Under the pieces are notes generated by a model. That model was not told where the DNA came from, did not search any database, and saw nothing but the letters and a program-made list of their open reading frames with translations. Shown here piece by piece: positions 1 through 7,608 of a DNA stretch of 27,325 bases. A program made the position numbers and the translations under genes. Every line of letters starts with the position of its first letter. The stretch's first letter is position 1. Origin of the DNA: CBDUVZ01 sp965370805 (GTDB lineage: Bacteria; Hydrothermota; Tepidihabitantia; Tepidihabitantales; Tepidihabitantaceae). Location of the stretch: contig CBDUVZ010000028.1 of the NCBI GenBank assembly GCA_965370805.1, positions 1-27,325 on the forward strand, written 5' to 3'.

Positions 1-210
1 GGCGGATTGGACATGAAGGACGTGCTCAGCCCTGACATCGGGTTCACGGTGGTGGTGCTTGAGGGATTCGGAAGACAGGAGATAGCAAGCGACATGCGGA
101 CGGTAATGGAAGCCAATCAGGACAGGTTGGCCCTGGTCGACGGCACGACCCAGTTGCGGGTCGGGGTCAGGCGGCCCAGGCTGATTCTGCCCGGCCCGGA
201 GGTGACATGA
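1..210 (+). CDS. C-terminal fragment of an unrecognised protein
   Basis: The frame is open from the first base of the window and ends at TGA 208-210, so only the last 69 residues are visible and the start lies upstream. The fragment has an alternating hydrophobic stretch (IGFTVVVLEGFG) and later a basic stretch (RVGVRRPRLILP) that look like beta strands of a small globular domain. I do not recognise the family. The stop overlaps the start codon of the next gene (ATGA at 207-210), which suggests translational coupling with the lipoprotein downstream. An internal ATG at 13 should not be taken as the start. Confidence 0.6.
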   Translation, partial: GGLDMKDVLSPDIGFTVVVLEGFGRQEIASDMRTVMEANQDRLALVDGTTQLRVGVRRPRLILPGPEVT

Positions 211-1154
211 TGAATCGCTTTTCAGCCGCAGTTCTGCTTGGAATGGCCGCAGGTCTGGTCGGGGTAGGGTGCGACCGGTCAAATCATCCTCCGGAGATAC
301 TGACGCTGACCGCGAATCCACCGAGTGTCTGCGCCGGCGGCGCTTCGGCTATCACCGCGGTGGTGACTGACGTGGATGAGGATTCGCTTGAATACAACTG
401 GAGCGCCACCGGCGGGATCGTGATGGCCCGCGATTCCGGCCGGGCTGTCTGGCTCGCGCCCCAGGATACGTCGTACCACCGGGTTGAATTGGAGGTGGTC
501 GATCCGGACAGGACGAGCGATACCGCATCGGTGGCTATCCTCGTCGGGGCGGACAACCGGCCGGTAATCAGGGGAATGACGGCGCAGCCGGAAACTGTCG
601 GATACCGGCAGGTCTGTTCGCTGTCGGTGGATGCGTACGACCCGGATGGTTCTCAGCTCAGCTACCGGTGGCAGTCTGCGGCCGGCGTGTTTCACGACAC
701 CGCATCGGCGGTCGTCGCCTGGGAAGCGCCGCTGGCTGCCCGGTCGTTTTCCCTGACGGTCACGGTCAGCGACTCGGAAGCCCTGACCGCTACGGACAGC
801 ATACTGGTTCTGGTCACGGCCGACACGTTGGTTGTGATTGACACCGTTTTCGTGGTGTACCCGGGTGGATACCGGGCGGTGCAGTTGTCGCCGGACAGTT
901 CGCCGTTTGCGATACAGGGGAGTTTCGCGGTCGAGACCGGTGACATCAACTTCTTCGCATTCGACGAGGAGAACTACGACAACTGGCAGAACCAGCAGGC
1001 GTGCTCCGCGCTCGTTTCGCTTGAGGAGTCGGAAGGAGCTTGCTTCCTGTTCAGCGCGGCCGATACCGGGGACTACTTCCTGGTACTGGACAACAAGTAC
1101 GACCAGACGAACGCCAAAGAAGTAGAACTGCGCGTGCTGGAAGTGACGCCCTGA
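207..1154 (+). CDS. Secreted PKD/Ig-like lipoprotein
   Basis: A 315-residue protein with a hydrophobic leader (about residues 7-20) ending at Cys22 (GLVGVGC). This resembles a lipoprotein signal, although the residue at -3 is Gly, which is not the usual Leu. After a short linker come two PKD/Ig-like beta-sandwich modules (about 28-115 and 118-200), each with the pattern of a Pro-rich start, a DxDxDxLxYxW strand and a terminal VxV strand. The C-terminal 95 residues form a separate domain ending in a GDYFLVLDN motif, like bacterial pre-peptidase C-terminal or emp24-like beta modules. No catalytic residues are seen, so a structural or binding role at the cell envelope is inferred. The start overlaps the preceding stop as ATGA. 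A second ATG at 210 is equally possible. Confidence 0.75.
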   Translation: MMNRFSAAVLLGMAAGLVGVGCDRSNHPPEILTLTANPPSVCAGGASAITAVVTDVDEDSLEYNWSATGGIVMARDSGRAVWLAPQDTSYHRVELEVVDPDRTSDTASVAILVGADNRPVIRGMTAQPETVGYRQVCSLSVDAYDPDGSQLSYRWQSAAGVFHDTASAVVAWEAPLAARSFSLTVTVSDSEALTATDSILVLVTADTLVVIDTVFVVYPGGYRAVQLSPDSSPFAIQGSFAVETGDINFFAFDEENYDNWQNQQACSALVSLEESEGACFLFSAADTGDYFLVLDNKYDQTNAKEVELRVLEVTP

Positions 1155-1207
1155 GCCGTTTCCAGCAGGCGGGGTGCCGCCGCCGGTAGCGCAGCGCTAG
1201 CGGCTCA
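1152..1207. terminator. Hairpin between convergent genes
   Basis: The two convergent stops are bracketed by an inverted repeat: TGAGCCG at 1152-1158 pairs with CGGCTCA at 1201-1207. Inside lies a second hairpin, GGCGG (1168-1172) with CCGCC (1177-1181). There is no T tract on either strand, so factor-independent termination is uncertain. It may only protect mRNA 3' ends. Confidence 0.35.
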
Positions 1208-2948
1208 GGATTCCGAAAGTCCGGGGGTCGTGTTTGAACGGGACCTGCCATACCCCGATCGTCTTGAACCGGGACTGAAACCGGACGACATTGATTCCCC
1301 AGACATCGCCAATCGTGTCGAACCGACTCAGCGGACAGGACAGCTCGACAATCCAGCAGTTGCCGTCGCGGCCGGTGGCGACCTGCCAGTCGCCGTTCCA
1401 GGAATAGTCACGTCGGCTTTCATCGCCTTCCATGTGGCATTTGCGGTCCGCGACGGTGCCGGTTGAGTTGATGAACACCTGGTAGTAGGGGCCGGATACC
1501 GGTCGGTTCCGGCCGGACTGGCTCCACGCCGCCATCCGCTCGGCGTATTCGAGCGTGGCGGCCCGGTTCGGGTCAATGACGATATTGACGTGGTCGTCGT
1601 TGTAGACTTTGTCGTCGGGTTGGGTGATGTTTGCGGCAATCTGCCCGGGCTGCGATTCACGGCAGCGGACGGCGACGTAAAGCAGGCTGTCGTCGTGCGT
1701 GATGCTGACTTCGGTCCGTTCGATTGGGTTGGCGGCGCCGTCGCGGCTGCCGAAGTCGGTCAGCGGGTTCGCATCCTGCCAGCAGGGGTCGTCCAGGCAG
1801 CCGTCGATTGCGGGCGGAACCGGGGTCTTGCGGGCGGCGGCGTGGCGTTTGGTGGGGAGGGGTTTGCGGATGTCAACCGAACGTCCCGGCGCGTAGCAGT
1901 ACGGCAGGGCGACTGCGGGCAGCGGGTAGATTTGCTCAGGCTGCGGCAGACTGAACGTAATGTCATAGCGGCAGTCAGCGTGCGGGCTGGCGTAGAAGTT
2001 AAGTGAACCGGGATTGACTTTCCATGCCGTGTTCTCGTAGTCCCACGCGAGCAGGCCCTGCTGAATGGTATCGGTCGGGTTATGGATGACGAGCGGGAGT
2101 GTCTTCGACACCGGGGTGGACGATACCGGTACCGGCGCGAGTTCGACCGCTTGATCCCGGGCCTTGTCGAGCGCGTCGAGCGTTTCCCAGGCGACGATAT
2201 CCGGCCGGTGGACCGCGCCCGGCTCGATAACACTGATGCCGACACTGTCACCGACAACCCGGCAGAACAGGTAATTCTGGAATGCGCCCTGGGCCGGGTC
2301 GTGGTATTTCTTGTACCGGCTGCCGGAGGGGCCGACTTGGTAGTACCTGATTCCGTCGTTTTCGGTGAAGCAGTAGGAGTGGTCGTGGCCGGTGAGGACG
2401 TGGTCGATGCCGGCCTGGCGGCAGAGGATGTGGAGGCTGTCGGTGCGTCCTTTTTCGCGGGCGTATTTCCAGAAGGGGCGGTGCATGAGCAGGAAGGTAT
2501 GGCGGAATCGGCGGGCTTTTCCAAGTTCACTGCGCAGCCATTCTTTCTGGTCGTCGGGTATGGCTTCGAAGGACCGCCAGCGTGAGTTATCGAGGAAGAT
2601 GAAGAACGAATTGGCGTGGCGGTAGGAGAAGTGAGTCCTGCCGACGCGGGCGACATAAACCGATTCGCTCTGCGCGTCGAAGATGTCGTGGTTCCCCGGG
2701 GACTGGAGGTATGGTACGCCGAGTGCCTGGACGAGGTCGAGGATTGTATCCCATTCCGCGTCGACTGTCGCGAGGCTATCGGTGTACCCTTCGATCAGGT
2801 CGCCGACACCGAGGACGAAGTCGGGGCGGAGCCTTTGGACTTCGTCGATAACCTGGCAGAATACGTCATGCCGGGCTGCGCCGGTGCGGTCGCCGAGGAC
2901 GACGAAGGTGAAATCGGGTTGGGCCGCAGATAGGGTTCGAGGGGTCAT
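1197..2948 (-). CDS. Secreted calcineurin-like metallophosphoesterase with C-terminal CBM9-like domain
   Basis: The N-terminal half carries the full calcineurin-like metallophosphoesterase signature in order: VLGDRTG (metal-binding Asp), GVGDLIEG, SPGNHD, LLMHRPFW and GHDHSY. It should therefore bind two metal ions and hydrolyse a phosphomono- or diester; the substrate cannot be read. After a linker of about 100 residues, roughly residues 372-583 look like a family 9 carbohydrate-binding-like domain (PAIDGCLDDPCW, LLYVAVRC, DDHVNIVIDPN, WIVELSCPLSRF). That domain is common in secreted envelope enzymes. The ATG at 2948 is only the first standard start. The same frame continues upstream as a hydrophobic stretch, LKLLLLLAAALG, that looks like a signal peptide, but no ATG, GTG or TTG precedes it, so the true start is unresolved. 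The gene follows the lipoprotein at 3080 by 131 nt and may share its transcript. Confidence 0.85.
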   Translation of the reverse strand: MTPRTLSAAQPDFTFVVLGDRTGAARHDVFCQVIDEVQRLRPDFVLGVGDLIEGYTDSLATVDAEWDTILDLVQALGVPYLQSPGNHDIFDAQSESVYVARVGRTHFSYRHANSFFIFLDNSRWRSFEAIPDDQKEWLRSELGKARRFRHTFLLMHRPFWKYAREKGRTDSLHILCRQAGIDHVLTGHDHSYCFTENDGIRYYQVGPSGSRYKKYHDPAQGAFQNYLFCRVVGDSVGISVIEPGAVHRPDIVAWETLDALDKARDQAVELAPVPVSSTPVSKTLPLVIHNPTDTIQQGLLAWDYENTAWKVNPGSLNFYASPHADCRYDITFSLPQPEQIYPLPAVALPYCYAPGRSVDIRKPLPTKRHAAARKTPVPPAIDGCLDDPCWQDANPLTDFGSRDGAANPIERTEVSITHDDSLLYVAVRCRESQPGQIAANITQPDDKVYNDDHVNIVIDPNRAATLEYAERMAAWSQSGRNRPVSGPYYQVFINSTGTVADRKCHMEGDESRRDYSWNGDWQVATGRDGNCWIVELSCPLSRFDTIGDVWGINVVRFQSRFKTIGVWQVPFKHDPRTFGILSR

Positions 2949-2980
2949 GGGTCCGAGGGCGGCGGCAAGGAGGAGGAGGA

Positions 2981-3014
2981 GTTTGAGATTGATGATTTCA
3001 GATTGGAGATTGAG
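2981..3014. repeat. Dispersed repeat, CAATCTGAAATC family
   Basis: The minus strand reads CTCAATCTCCAATCTGAAAT followed by CATCAATCTC, a degenerate tandem of AATCT/AAATC words. A related stretch lies at 14105-14142 (CACCAATCTGAAACCTGAAA). Here it lies exactly where the signal peptide start of the phosphoesterase should be. Confidence 0.6.
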
Positions 3015-3079
3015 GAGCCGGCGGACGGAGGGGGGAAGCGCCGCGGGGGGCGGCGCTTCCTGTAGTTGCGGTGCGGTCG

Positions 3080-5230
3080 CTACCAGGCGTTCGATTTGCC
3101 GGTGTGGCGGACGTCGTGGTGGAACATCGGCCAGGCGCTTTGGGCGAGGGTGCCGCCCGGGCGGCCGGCGATTGCGTAGATTCCGTCTTCACTGGAGGTG
3201 ACGTAGATGATTCCGTATTCGTCGACTGCCGGCGAGGGGAACAGGTCGTCAACTCCGGTTGTGCGGACGCGTCCGGGGTGGTGGCCGGTGAAGGTGGGGA
3301 TGAGTTCGCGGGTCCAGGCGATGCCGTGGCTGGCGATGTCGATGGCGTAGAGTTTGTTGTCGTCGGCGGTGAGGTAGAGGACGTCGTCGGCGCAAAGGGT
3401 GGGCGTGGAGTTGATTGCGGCGCCGATAGTGCCGCCGATAGCGACGGGCCAGCCGGCGGGCGGGGTGCCGGAGGAGTTGAGCCGGTAGAGGCTGCCGTTG
3501 TCGGTGCCGAAGTAGATGCTGCCGTCTGCGGCGATGACCGGGGATGATGTAATGGCGGTGAGGGGGGTGATTGCGTATGTCCAGAGGGAGTCGCCGGTCG
3601 CGGATATCGCCCAGAGGACGCCTTGCTCGGTGCCGACATAAATCGTGCCGTCGCCAGCGATAGCGGGTGAGCTGGTGATGTCGGCATTGAGGTAGCAGGT
3701 CCAGTCAGCGGTGCCGGTGGTAGTGTTGAGCGAGTAGACGTATCCGGAGTCGTCGGCGACGATGAGTTTGCCGGCAGCGGTGAGCGCAGGGGAGGAGTGG
3801 AGTTCGTCGGTGAGCGGGAAGCTCCAGTCTTCGGTGACGGTGGCACCGTGGTCGTGGAGCTTGCGGACGTGTTTGTCTTCGCCGCCGACGTAGATGGCGT
3901 CGTTGCCGTCGACAACCGGGGTGGTGCCGATCTCGTCGCCGGTCGGGAGGAGCGGATAGGCCCAGACGGAGTCGCCGGAGGTATTGAACGCGATGAGGGC
4001 GCCGTTTTCGTTGCCGATGTAGACGGTGCCGTTGTCGGCAATCGCGGGCGAGGAGTTGAATTCCTCGAAGCCAACGTCCCAGGTGGCGTAGATCTCCTCA
4101 CCCTGGTAGGCGTCGATTGCGTAGAGGTAGCCGGTGATGCTGCCGACGATTGCGGCGAGCCGGGTTTCTCCCCCGGGGGTGGTGACATTGGCAAGGGCGG
4201 GGGAGGATGTGAATCTGTCGCCGTAGGTCTGCGCCCAGAGGATGCCGCTTTCGCCGATGACCGTGAATGTGAGGCTGTCGGATGTGTCGGAGATCGCGCC
4301 GCCCTGGTCGCGGGCAATGGCGCGGATGTCGTAGGCGGCCTCGGAGTCGTAGCGCCAGGAATCGGTCGCGGGGAAGTAGCTAGCGTGGAACGGGGTCCAG
4401 TCGGATGAGTTACCGTCACCCCAGATGAATTTGTACTGGATGCTGTCGCCGTTGGGGTCGCTGGCGGTGGCGGTGAATCGATACCAGGGTCCTTGACCGG
4501 CGTGAGTTGCGATTCCCCGGGCCGGGCCGTCGAGTACCGGTTTGGTCGGCGGGACGGGCGGCGCGGTGTCGGTAGCGTAGTAGAATTTTGCGTCGGAGGT
4601 GTCGCCGGTGGTATCGGCATCCATTGCTAGGGCTCGGATCTGCTTGGCGCCGGGGTTGATGTAGTTGACCGAGTCGGTTACAGTCTCGCCGCTGGCCACC
4701 GGGCCGCTCCAGCCGGTAGACTGGCCGTCATCCCAGAAGAATTTGATGCGCACGAGATCGCCGTCCGGGTCGGTGGCCGAAGTGGTGAATACCGCATACG
4801 TGCCGACCGGGCCGCTGTCCGGACCGACCGGAATCGACGGAGCACCAGGCGGGGTATTCTCACCGGCAGTGAGGCCGACGTGGACGATGAGGCTGTCGGA
4901 CCAGTCCGCGGAGAGGTTGCCTTTGTCGTCTTCGGCGAGCACTTTGATTGCATAGCTGCCGGTGTCGGCCCAGGCATGGTCGGCAGTGGTAGTGTCGCCC
5001 GAGACGTAGAAAGTGGTCGTGTCAAAGGAGCCGTCGGCCCAGTCATAGATGTAGCGGATCTGGTCGCCGTTGGGGTCGGTCGTGAATGTCCGGTAGGTAG
5101 CCGATGTGTTCACGCGGACCGAATCGGGGCCGTCGGGCATTGCCGGGATTTCCGGGGGCTTGTTCCTGCAGCCGGCGGTCAGCGCCAGCACAGCAAAGAG
5201 AACAAGCACCAGGCTCAGGTTCTTACGCAT
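3080..5230 (-). CDS. Lipoprotein with three PKD-like domains and a PQQ-type beta-propeller
   Basis: A 716-residue protein with a clear lipoprotein signal peptide (MRKNLSL, hydrophobic core, LTAGC with Cys21). Three PKD-like modules follow (about 25-120, 125-220 and 225-325), each with a DPNGDxIxYxxxWxDG core. From about residue 330 to the end come repeated PQQ/BamB-like propeller blades of the type SSPAIADNGTVYIG...GALIAFN. The last residues (SAWPMFHHDVRHTG) are a typical closing blade motif of this class. The role is probably scaffolding or ligand binding at the outer surface; no enzyme motif is visible. The start ATG at 5230 has a strong Shine-Dalgarno, GGGAGGAAGT, immediately upstream, and a promoter candidate lies about 80 nt upstream. 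Confidence 0.9.
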   Translation of the reverse strand: MRKNLSLVLVLFAVLALTAGCRNKPPEIPAMPDGPDSVRVNTSATYRTFTTDPNGDQIRYIYDWADGSFDTTTFYVSGDTTTADHAWADTGSYAIKVLAEDDKGNLSADWSDSLIVHVGLTAGENTPPGAPSIPVGPDSGPVGTYAVFTTSATDPDGDLVRIKFFWDDGQSTGWSGPVASGETVTDSVNYINPGAKQIRALAMDADTTGDTSDAKFYYATDTAPPVPPTKPVLDGPARGIATHAGQGPWYRFTATASDPNGDSIQYKFIWGDGNSSDWTPFHASYFPATDSWRYDSEAAYDIRAIARDQGGAISDTSDSLTFTVIGESGILWAQTYGDRFTSSPALANVTTPGGETRLAAIVGSITGYLYAIDAYQGEEIYATWDVGFEEFNSSPAIADNGTVYIGNENGALIAFNTSGDSVWAYPLLPTGDEIGTTPVVDGNDAIYVGGEDKHVRKLHDHGATVTEDWSFPLTDELHSSPALTAAGKLIVADDSGYVYSLNTTTGTADWTCYLNADITSSPAIAGDGTIYVGTEQGVLWAISATGDSLWTYAITPLTAITSSPVIAADGSIYFGTDNGSLYRLNSSGTPPAGWPVAIGGTIGAAINSTPTLCADDVLYLTADDNKLYAIDIASHGIAWTRELIPTFTGHHPGRVRTTGVDDLFPSPAVDEYGIIYVTSSEDGIYAIAGRPGGTLAQSAWPMFHHDVRHTGKSNAW

Positions 5231-5306
5231 ACTTCCTCCCTGTTCTGGTTTTCAGACAATGACCTGATTCGAGCGACAGGCCATGATGATACGAATAACA
5301 ACTCAA

Positions 5307-5334
5307 AAGATAGCAAAAGGACCGTCGGAGTCAA
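5307..5334 (-). promoter_or_regulatory. Sigma-70-like promoter for the PKD/PQQ lipoprotein
   Basis: The minus strand reads TTGACT (5334-5329), a 16-nt spacer and TATCTT (5312-5307). The predicted start near 5300 leaves a leader of about 70 nt before ATG 5230. The rest of the 5231-5460 gap holds no gene that I can support. Confidence 0.5.
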
Positions 5335-5460
5335 TAAGGTCATCCGGAAGACCCCGCTGCCGACCGAGCAGGCCTGTTCGACGGCGCTCAAGCTGATAGC
5401 GAAGTAGCGGGAACGGCCGAGGTGGAAGCCAAGTAGGGCCGAGGCGTCCCTTGCCCGGAG

Positions 5461-6222
5461 CTAGCCGGGCGTGAGGATATCCAGATTCCGGATTGCTTTC
5501 TGGATGCGTGAAATCTCACGGTGGTGGGTCATGTCGAGGTGCAGCGGGGTTACGGATACGTACCCGGAGTAGACCGCCGCGAAATCCGAGCCTCTGGTTT
5601 CGGCAAAAGCCAGTTCTCCGTCAATCGTGTAGGAAACCCCACCGTCCGGCAGGGCCTGCTTGATGGCCATGTCGCGGTAGATCCGACGGCCCAGCTTCGT
5701 CACTCGGATTCCCTTGATCTCTCCGGCCGGGATGTTGATATTGAGCAGTGTTTTCTTCGGCAGGAATCCCTTGAGCAGGAGCGAAGCCAGACCGCGGACC
5801 AGTCGGATGGCGGTTTCGCGGTTCCTGCCTGATTCAAGGTAGGAAACCGCCATCGAGGGCACGCCGAGCAGCGTTCCTTCAATCGCCGCGGCGACGGTGC
5901 CGGAATAGAGCACGTCGTCGCCCAGGTTCGGGCTGTCGTTGATGCCGGAGACGACCAGGTCGATTGATCTCTTGAGAATGCCGTGGTGGGATATCAGCAG
6001 GCAGTCGGTCGGGGTGCCGTGCACCGCGAACCAGCGGGGTTTGAGTTTCCAGACCCGGATCGGCTTGCGCAGGCTGAAGGAGTGGCTCGACGCGGACTGG
6101 TTCACCGCGGGCGCGACTACGTGCACCCGCGCCATCGATTTCAAGCCGTCGTGCAACTCCTCAAGACCGGGCGCTTCGATTCCGTCGTCATTGGTCAAAA
6201 GCACCAGTGGGCGTTTGGACAC
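5461..6222 (-). CDS. surE: 5'/3'-nucleotidase SurE
   Basis: SurE is a metal-dependent nucleoside monophosphate phosphatase (survival protein E family). The conserved segments are present: LLTNDDGI with the metal-binding Asp pair near residues 12-13, the Ser/Asn-containing loop SASSHSFSLRKPI, GTPTDCL, and the signature SGINDSPNLGDDVLYSGTV. Starting at GTG 6222 gives 253 residues, the usual family length, with VSKRPLVLLTNDDGI at the N-terminus. A longer TTG start at 6258 would add 12 residues encoded by a dispersed repeat and matches no family feature, so it is not preferred. No good Shine-Dalgarno precedes the GTG. SurE often sits near pcm and nlpD, but not here. Confidence 0.93.
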   Translation of the reverse strand: MSKRPLVLLTNDDGIEAPGLEELHDGLKSMARVHVVAPAVNQSASSHSFSLRKPIRVWKLKPRWFAVHGTPTDCLLISHHGILKRSIDLVVSGINDSPNLGDDVLYSGTVAAAIEGTLLGVPSMAVSYLESGRNRETAIRLVRGLASLLLKGFLPKKTLLNINIPAGEIKGIRVTKLGRRIYRDMAIKQALPDGGVSYTIDGELAFAETRGSDFAAVYSGYVSVTPLHLDMTHHREISRIQKAIRNLDILTPG

Positions 6223-6228
6223 GGCAGG

Positions 6229-6268
6229 AGAAGTCAAAGGGCAAATATCAAAGTGCAAAGTGCAAGAC
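6229..6268. repeat. Dispersed repeat, CAAAGTGCAAAGTGC family
   Basis: The plus strand carries a degenerate tandem: AGTCAAAGGGCAAATATCAA followed by AGTGCAAAGTGCAAGA. A weaker relative is at 17490-17531. It lies between the surE promoter and the surE start, so it is transcribed as leader. Confidence 0.7.
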
Positions 6269-6297
6269 GAGGAAATGGCAGAGTGAACATGAGTCTA

Positions 6298-6325
6298 GGT
6301 ATAGCGGCCGGGGCCGGGCTGTCAA
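6298..6325 (-). promoter_or_regulatory. Promoter for surE
   Basis: The minus strand has TTGACA (6325-6320), a 16-nt spacer and TATACC (6303-6298). Transcription would start near 6291. An ATG at 6290, out of frame with surE, opens an 18-codon frame that ends within the repeat before the surE start. Confidence 0.6.
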
Positions 6326-6364
6326 CTGATTCCTTGCTTCCCGAAAACCGACATAGGAGCGAAA

Positions 6365-6440
6365 ACCACGGATAAACACAGACAGAAAGGAAATGCCGAA
6401 GTGCGATAGCGGTCTGTGTCGATCTGTGTCCATCTGTGGT
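6365..6440. repeat. Inverted-repeat element of the ACCACGGAT...ACACAGA family
   Basis: The left arm ACCACGGATAAACACAGAC (from 6365) is complementary, with an offset, to the right arm, which holds GTCTGTGTC near 6412 and CCATCTGTGGT near 6430-6440. Between the arms are about 30 unrelated bases. The right arm carries the word CTGTGTC twice. Related pieces occur at 6606-6627 and 18554-18605. It is about 76 nt long and MITE-like in outline, with no coding capacity. Confidence 0.6.
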
Positions 6441-6484
6441 ACTGTTCCGGTTTCTGGGTCGCTTCGGGTGCCGGGGCGCGTGCG

Positions 6485-6513
6485 GTTGACAGCAATAGAC
6501 TGGCGACTAGAAT
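6485..6513 (+). promoter_or_regulatory. tRNA promoter
   Basis: TTGACA (6485-6490), a 17-nt spacer and TAGAAT (6508-6513). The tRNA begins 11 nt after the -10 box, so the predicted start is 3-5 nt before the mature 5' end. The ilvE gene 81 nt past the tRNA may be read from the same promoter, as no terminator separates them. Confidence 0.85.
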
Positions 6514-6523
6514 CAGCGTCCAA

Positions 6524-6597
6524 GGCGGCGTAGCTCAGTTGGCCAGAGCTGGAGAATCATAATCTCTGAGTCAGGGGTTCAAGTCCCTTCGCCGCCA
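6524..6597 (+). tRNA. tRNA with CAT anticodon, probably tRNA-Met (elongator)
   Basis: A full cloverleaf can be drawn. The acceptor stem is GGCGGCG (6524-6530) with CGCCGCC (6590-6596) and discriminator A6597. The D arm is GCTCAGTTGGCCAGAGC. The anticodon stem is GGAGA (6551-6555) with TCTCT (6563-6567), enclosing loop ATCATAA with anticodon CAT at 6558-6560. The T arm is AGGGG-TTCAAGT-CCCTT. The acceptor stem is fully paired, which argues against initiator tRNA. CAT could instead belong to tRNA-Ile read as AUA after lysidine modification, which sequence alone does not exclude. Position 32 is A, which is unusual. CCA is not encoded. Confidence 0.93.
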
Positions 6598-6605
6598 TGA
6601 AGAGG

Positions 6606-6665
6606 AACCACGGATGGACAGAAGGAAATCTCGAATGCCGACTTTCGATTTCCGAATTCGGAATC
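6606..6665. repeat. Two dispersed repeat fragments upstream of ilvE
   Basis: 6606-6627 is a fragment of the ACCACGGATGGACA family. 6631-6665 belongs to the GAATGCCGAAT family and contains a perfect 14-nt palindrome, TTCCGAATTCGGAA at 6650-6663. The palindrome ends 5 nt before the ilvE Shine-Dalgarno, so it could influence initiation. Confidence 0.6.
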
Positions 6666-6678
6666 ACAGGAGGTAGCA

Positions 6679-7608
6679 ATGGGACTTGAAGAAAGCAAAG
6701 CCAAGTACGTCTGGAAGAACGGCGAGTATGTACCCTGGGACGATGCGAAAATCCACATCTGTTCCCACGTGATTCACTACGGTACCGGCGTTTTCGAGGG
6801 AATTCGCTGCTACAAGACACCGAAAGGCCCGGCCGTCTTCCGGCTCAATGACCATACCGCCCGGCTTTTCGATTCGGCCAAGATTTACCGGATGGACATT
6901 CCGTTCACCAGAGAACAGGTGAACCAGGCGATTGTCGACCTGATTCGGAAGAACGAACACGACGAGTGCTACGTCCGGCCGATTGTCTACCGGGGCTACC
7001 ACGAGCTCGGGGTCAATCCGTTCAATTGCCCGGTGGACGTCGCTCTAATTACCTGGTACTGGGGTCAGTACCTCGGCCCCGAGGCATTGGAACAGGGCGT
7101 TGATGTGATGGTCTCGTCGTGGAACCGGATGGCACCGAATACCTTCCCGGCGATGGCCAAAACCTGCGCCAATTACATGAACTCCCAGTTGATCAAGATG
7201 GAAGCGATCAAGTACGGGTTCGTCGAGGGAATCGCACTCGACGTCAACGGCTTCGTCAGTGAAGGCTCGGGCGAGAACCTGTTCTTGATTCACAAGGGAG
7301 TGATCCACACCCCGCCGCTGCACGCTACAATCCTGCCCGGAATCACCCGCGACTGCATCATTACCCTTGCCCGTGAACTGGGCTACGAGGTCGTCGAAAC
7401 GATGATGCTGCGCGAGTTGCTCTACATCGCGGACGAGGTCTTCTTCACCGGCAGCGCGGCCGAAGTGACCCCGATCCGGTCGATTGACAAGATCCAGATT
7501 GGCGAAGGCAAGTGCGGCCCGGTCACAAAGCGGCTCCAGCAGGAGTTCTTTGCCGTTATCGACGGCAAGCGGGAAGACAAGTACAACTGGCTGACATTCG
7601 TGAAGTAA
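6679..7608 (+). CDS. ilvE: Branched-chain amino acid aminotransferase
   Basis: A 309-residue fold-type IV PLP aminotransferase that interconverts leucine, isoleucine and valine with their 2-oxo acids. The hallmarks are HVIHYGTGVFEGIRCY near the N-terminus, VRPIVYRGY, the PLP lysine K161 in AMAKTCANYMNSQ, and SEGSGENLFLI followed by LPGITRD. The length matches bacterial IlvE. Start ATG 6679 is set by Shine-Dalgarno AGGAGGT at 6668-6674. It lies downstream of the tRNA and is probably cotranscribed with it. Confidence 0.95.
   Translation: MGLEESKAKYVWKNGEYVPWDDAKIHICSHVIHYGTGVFEGIRCYKTPKGPAVFRLNDHTARLFDSAKIYRMDIPFTREQVNQAIVDLIRKNEHDECYVRPIVYRGYHELGVNPFNCPVDVALITWYWGQYLGPEALEQGVDVMVSSWNRMAPNTFPAMAKTCANYMNSQLIKMEAIKYGFVEGIALDVNGFVSEGSGENLFLIHKGVIHTPPLHATILPGITRDCIITLARELGYEVVETMMLRELLYIADEVFFTGSAAEVTPIRSIDKIQIGEGKCGPVTKRLQQEFFAVIDGKREDKYNWLTFVK

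Noticed and set aside
2998..4620. 540-codon minus-strand open frame rich in Pro, Ser and Thr
   Set aside because: It lies over the PKD/PQQ lipoprotein gene in another frame; composition is that of a GC-rich shadow frame, with no family motif or start signal.
6258..6260. TTG at 6258 as the surE start
   Set aside because: It would add 12 residues encoded by a dispersed repeat and absent from the family pattern; GTG 6222 gives the normal N-terminus.
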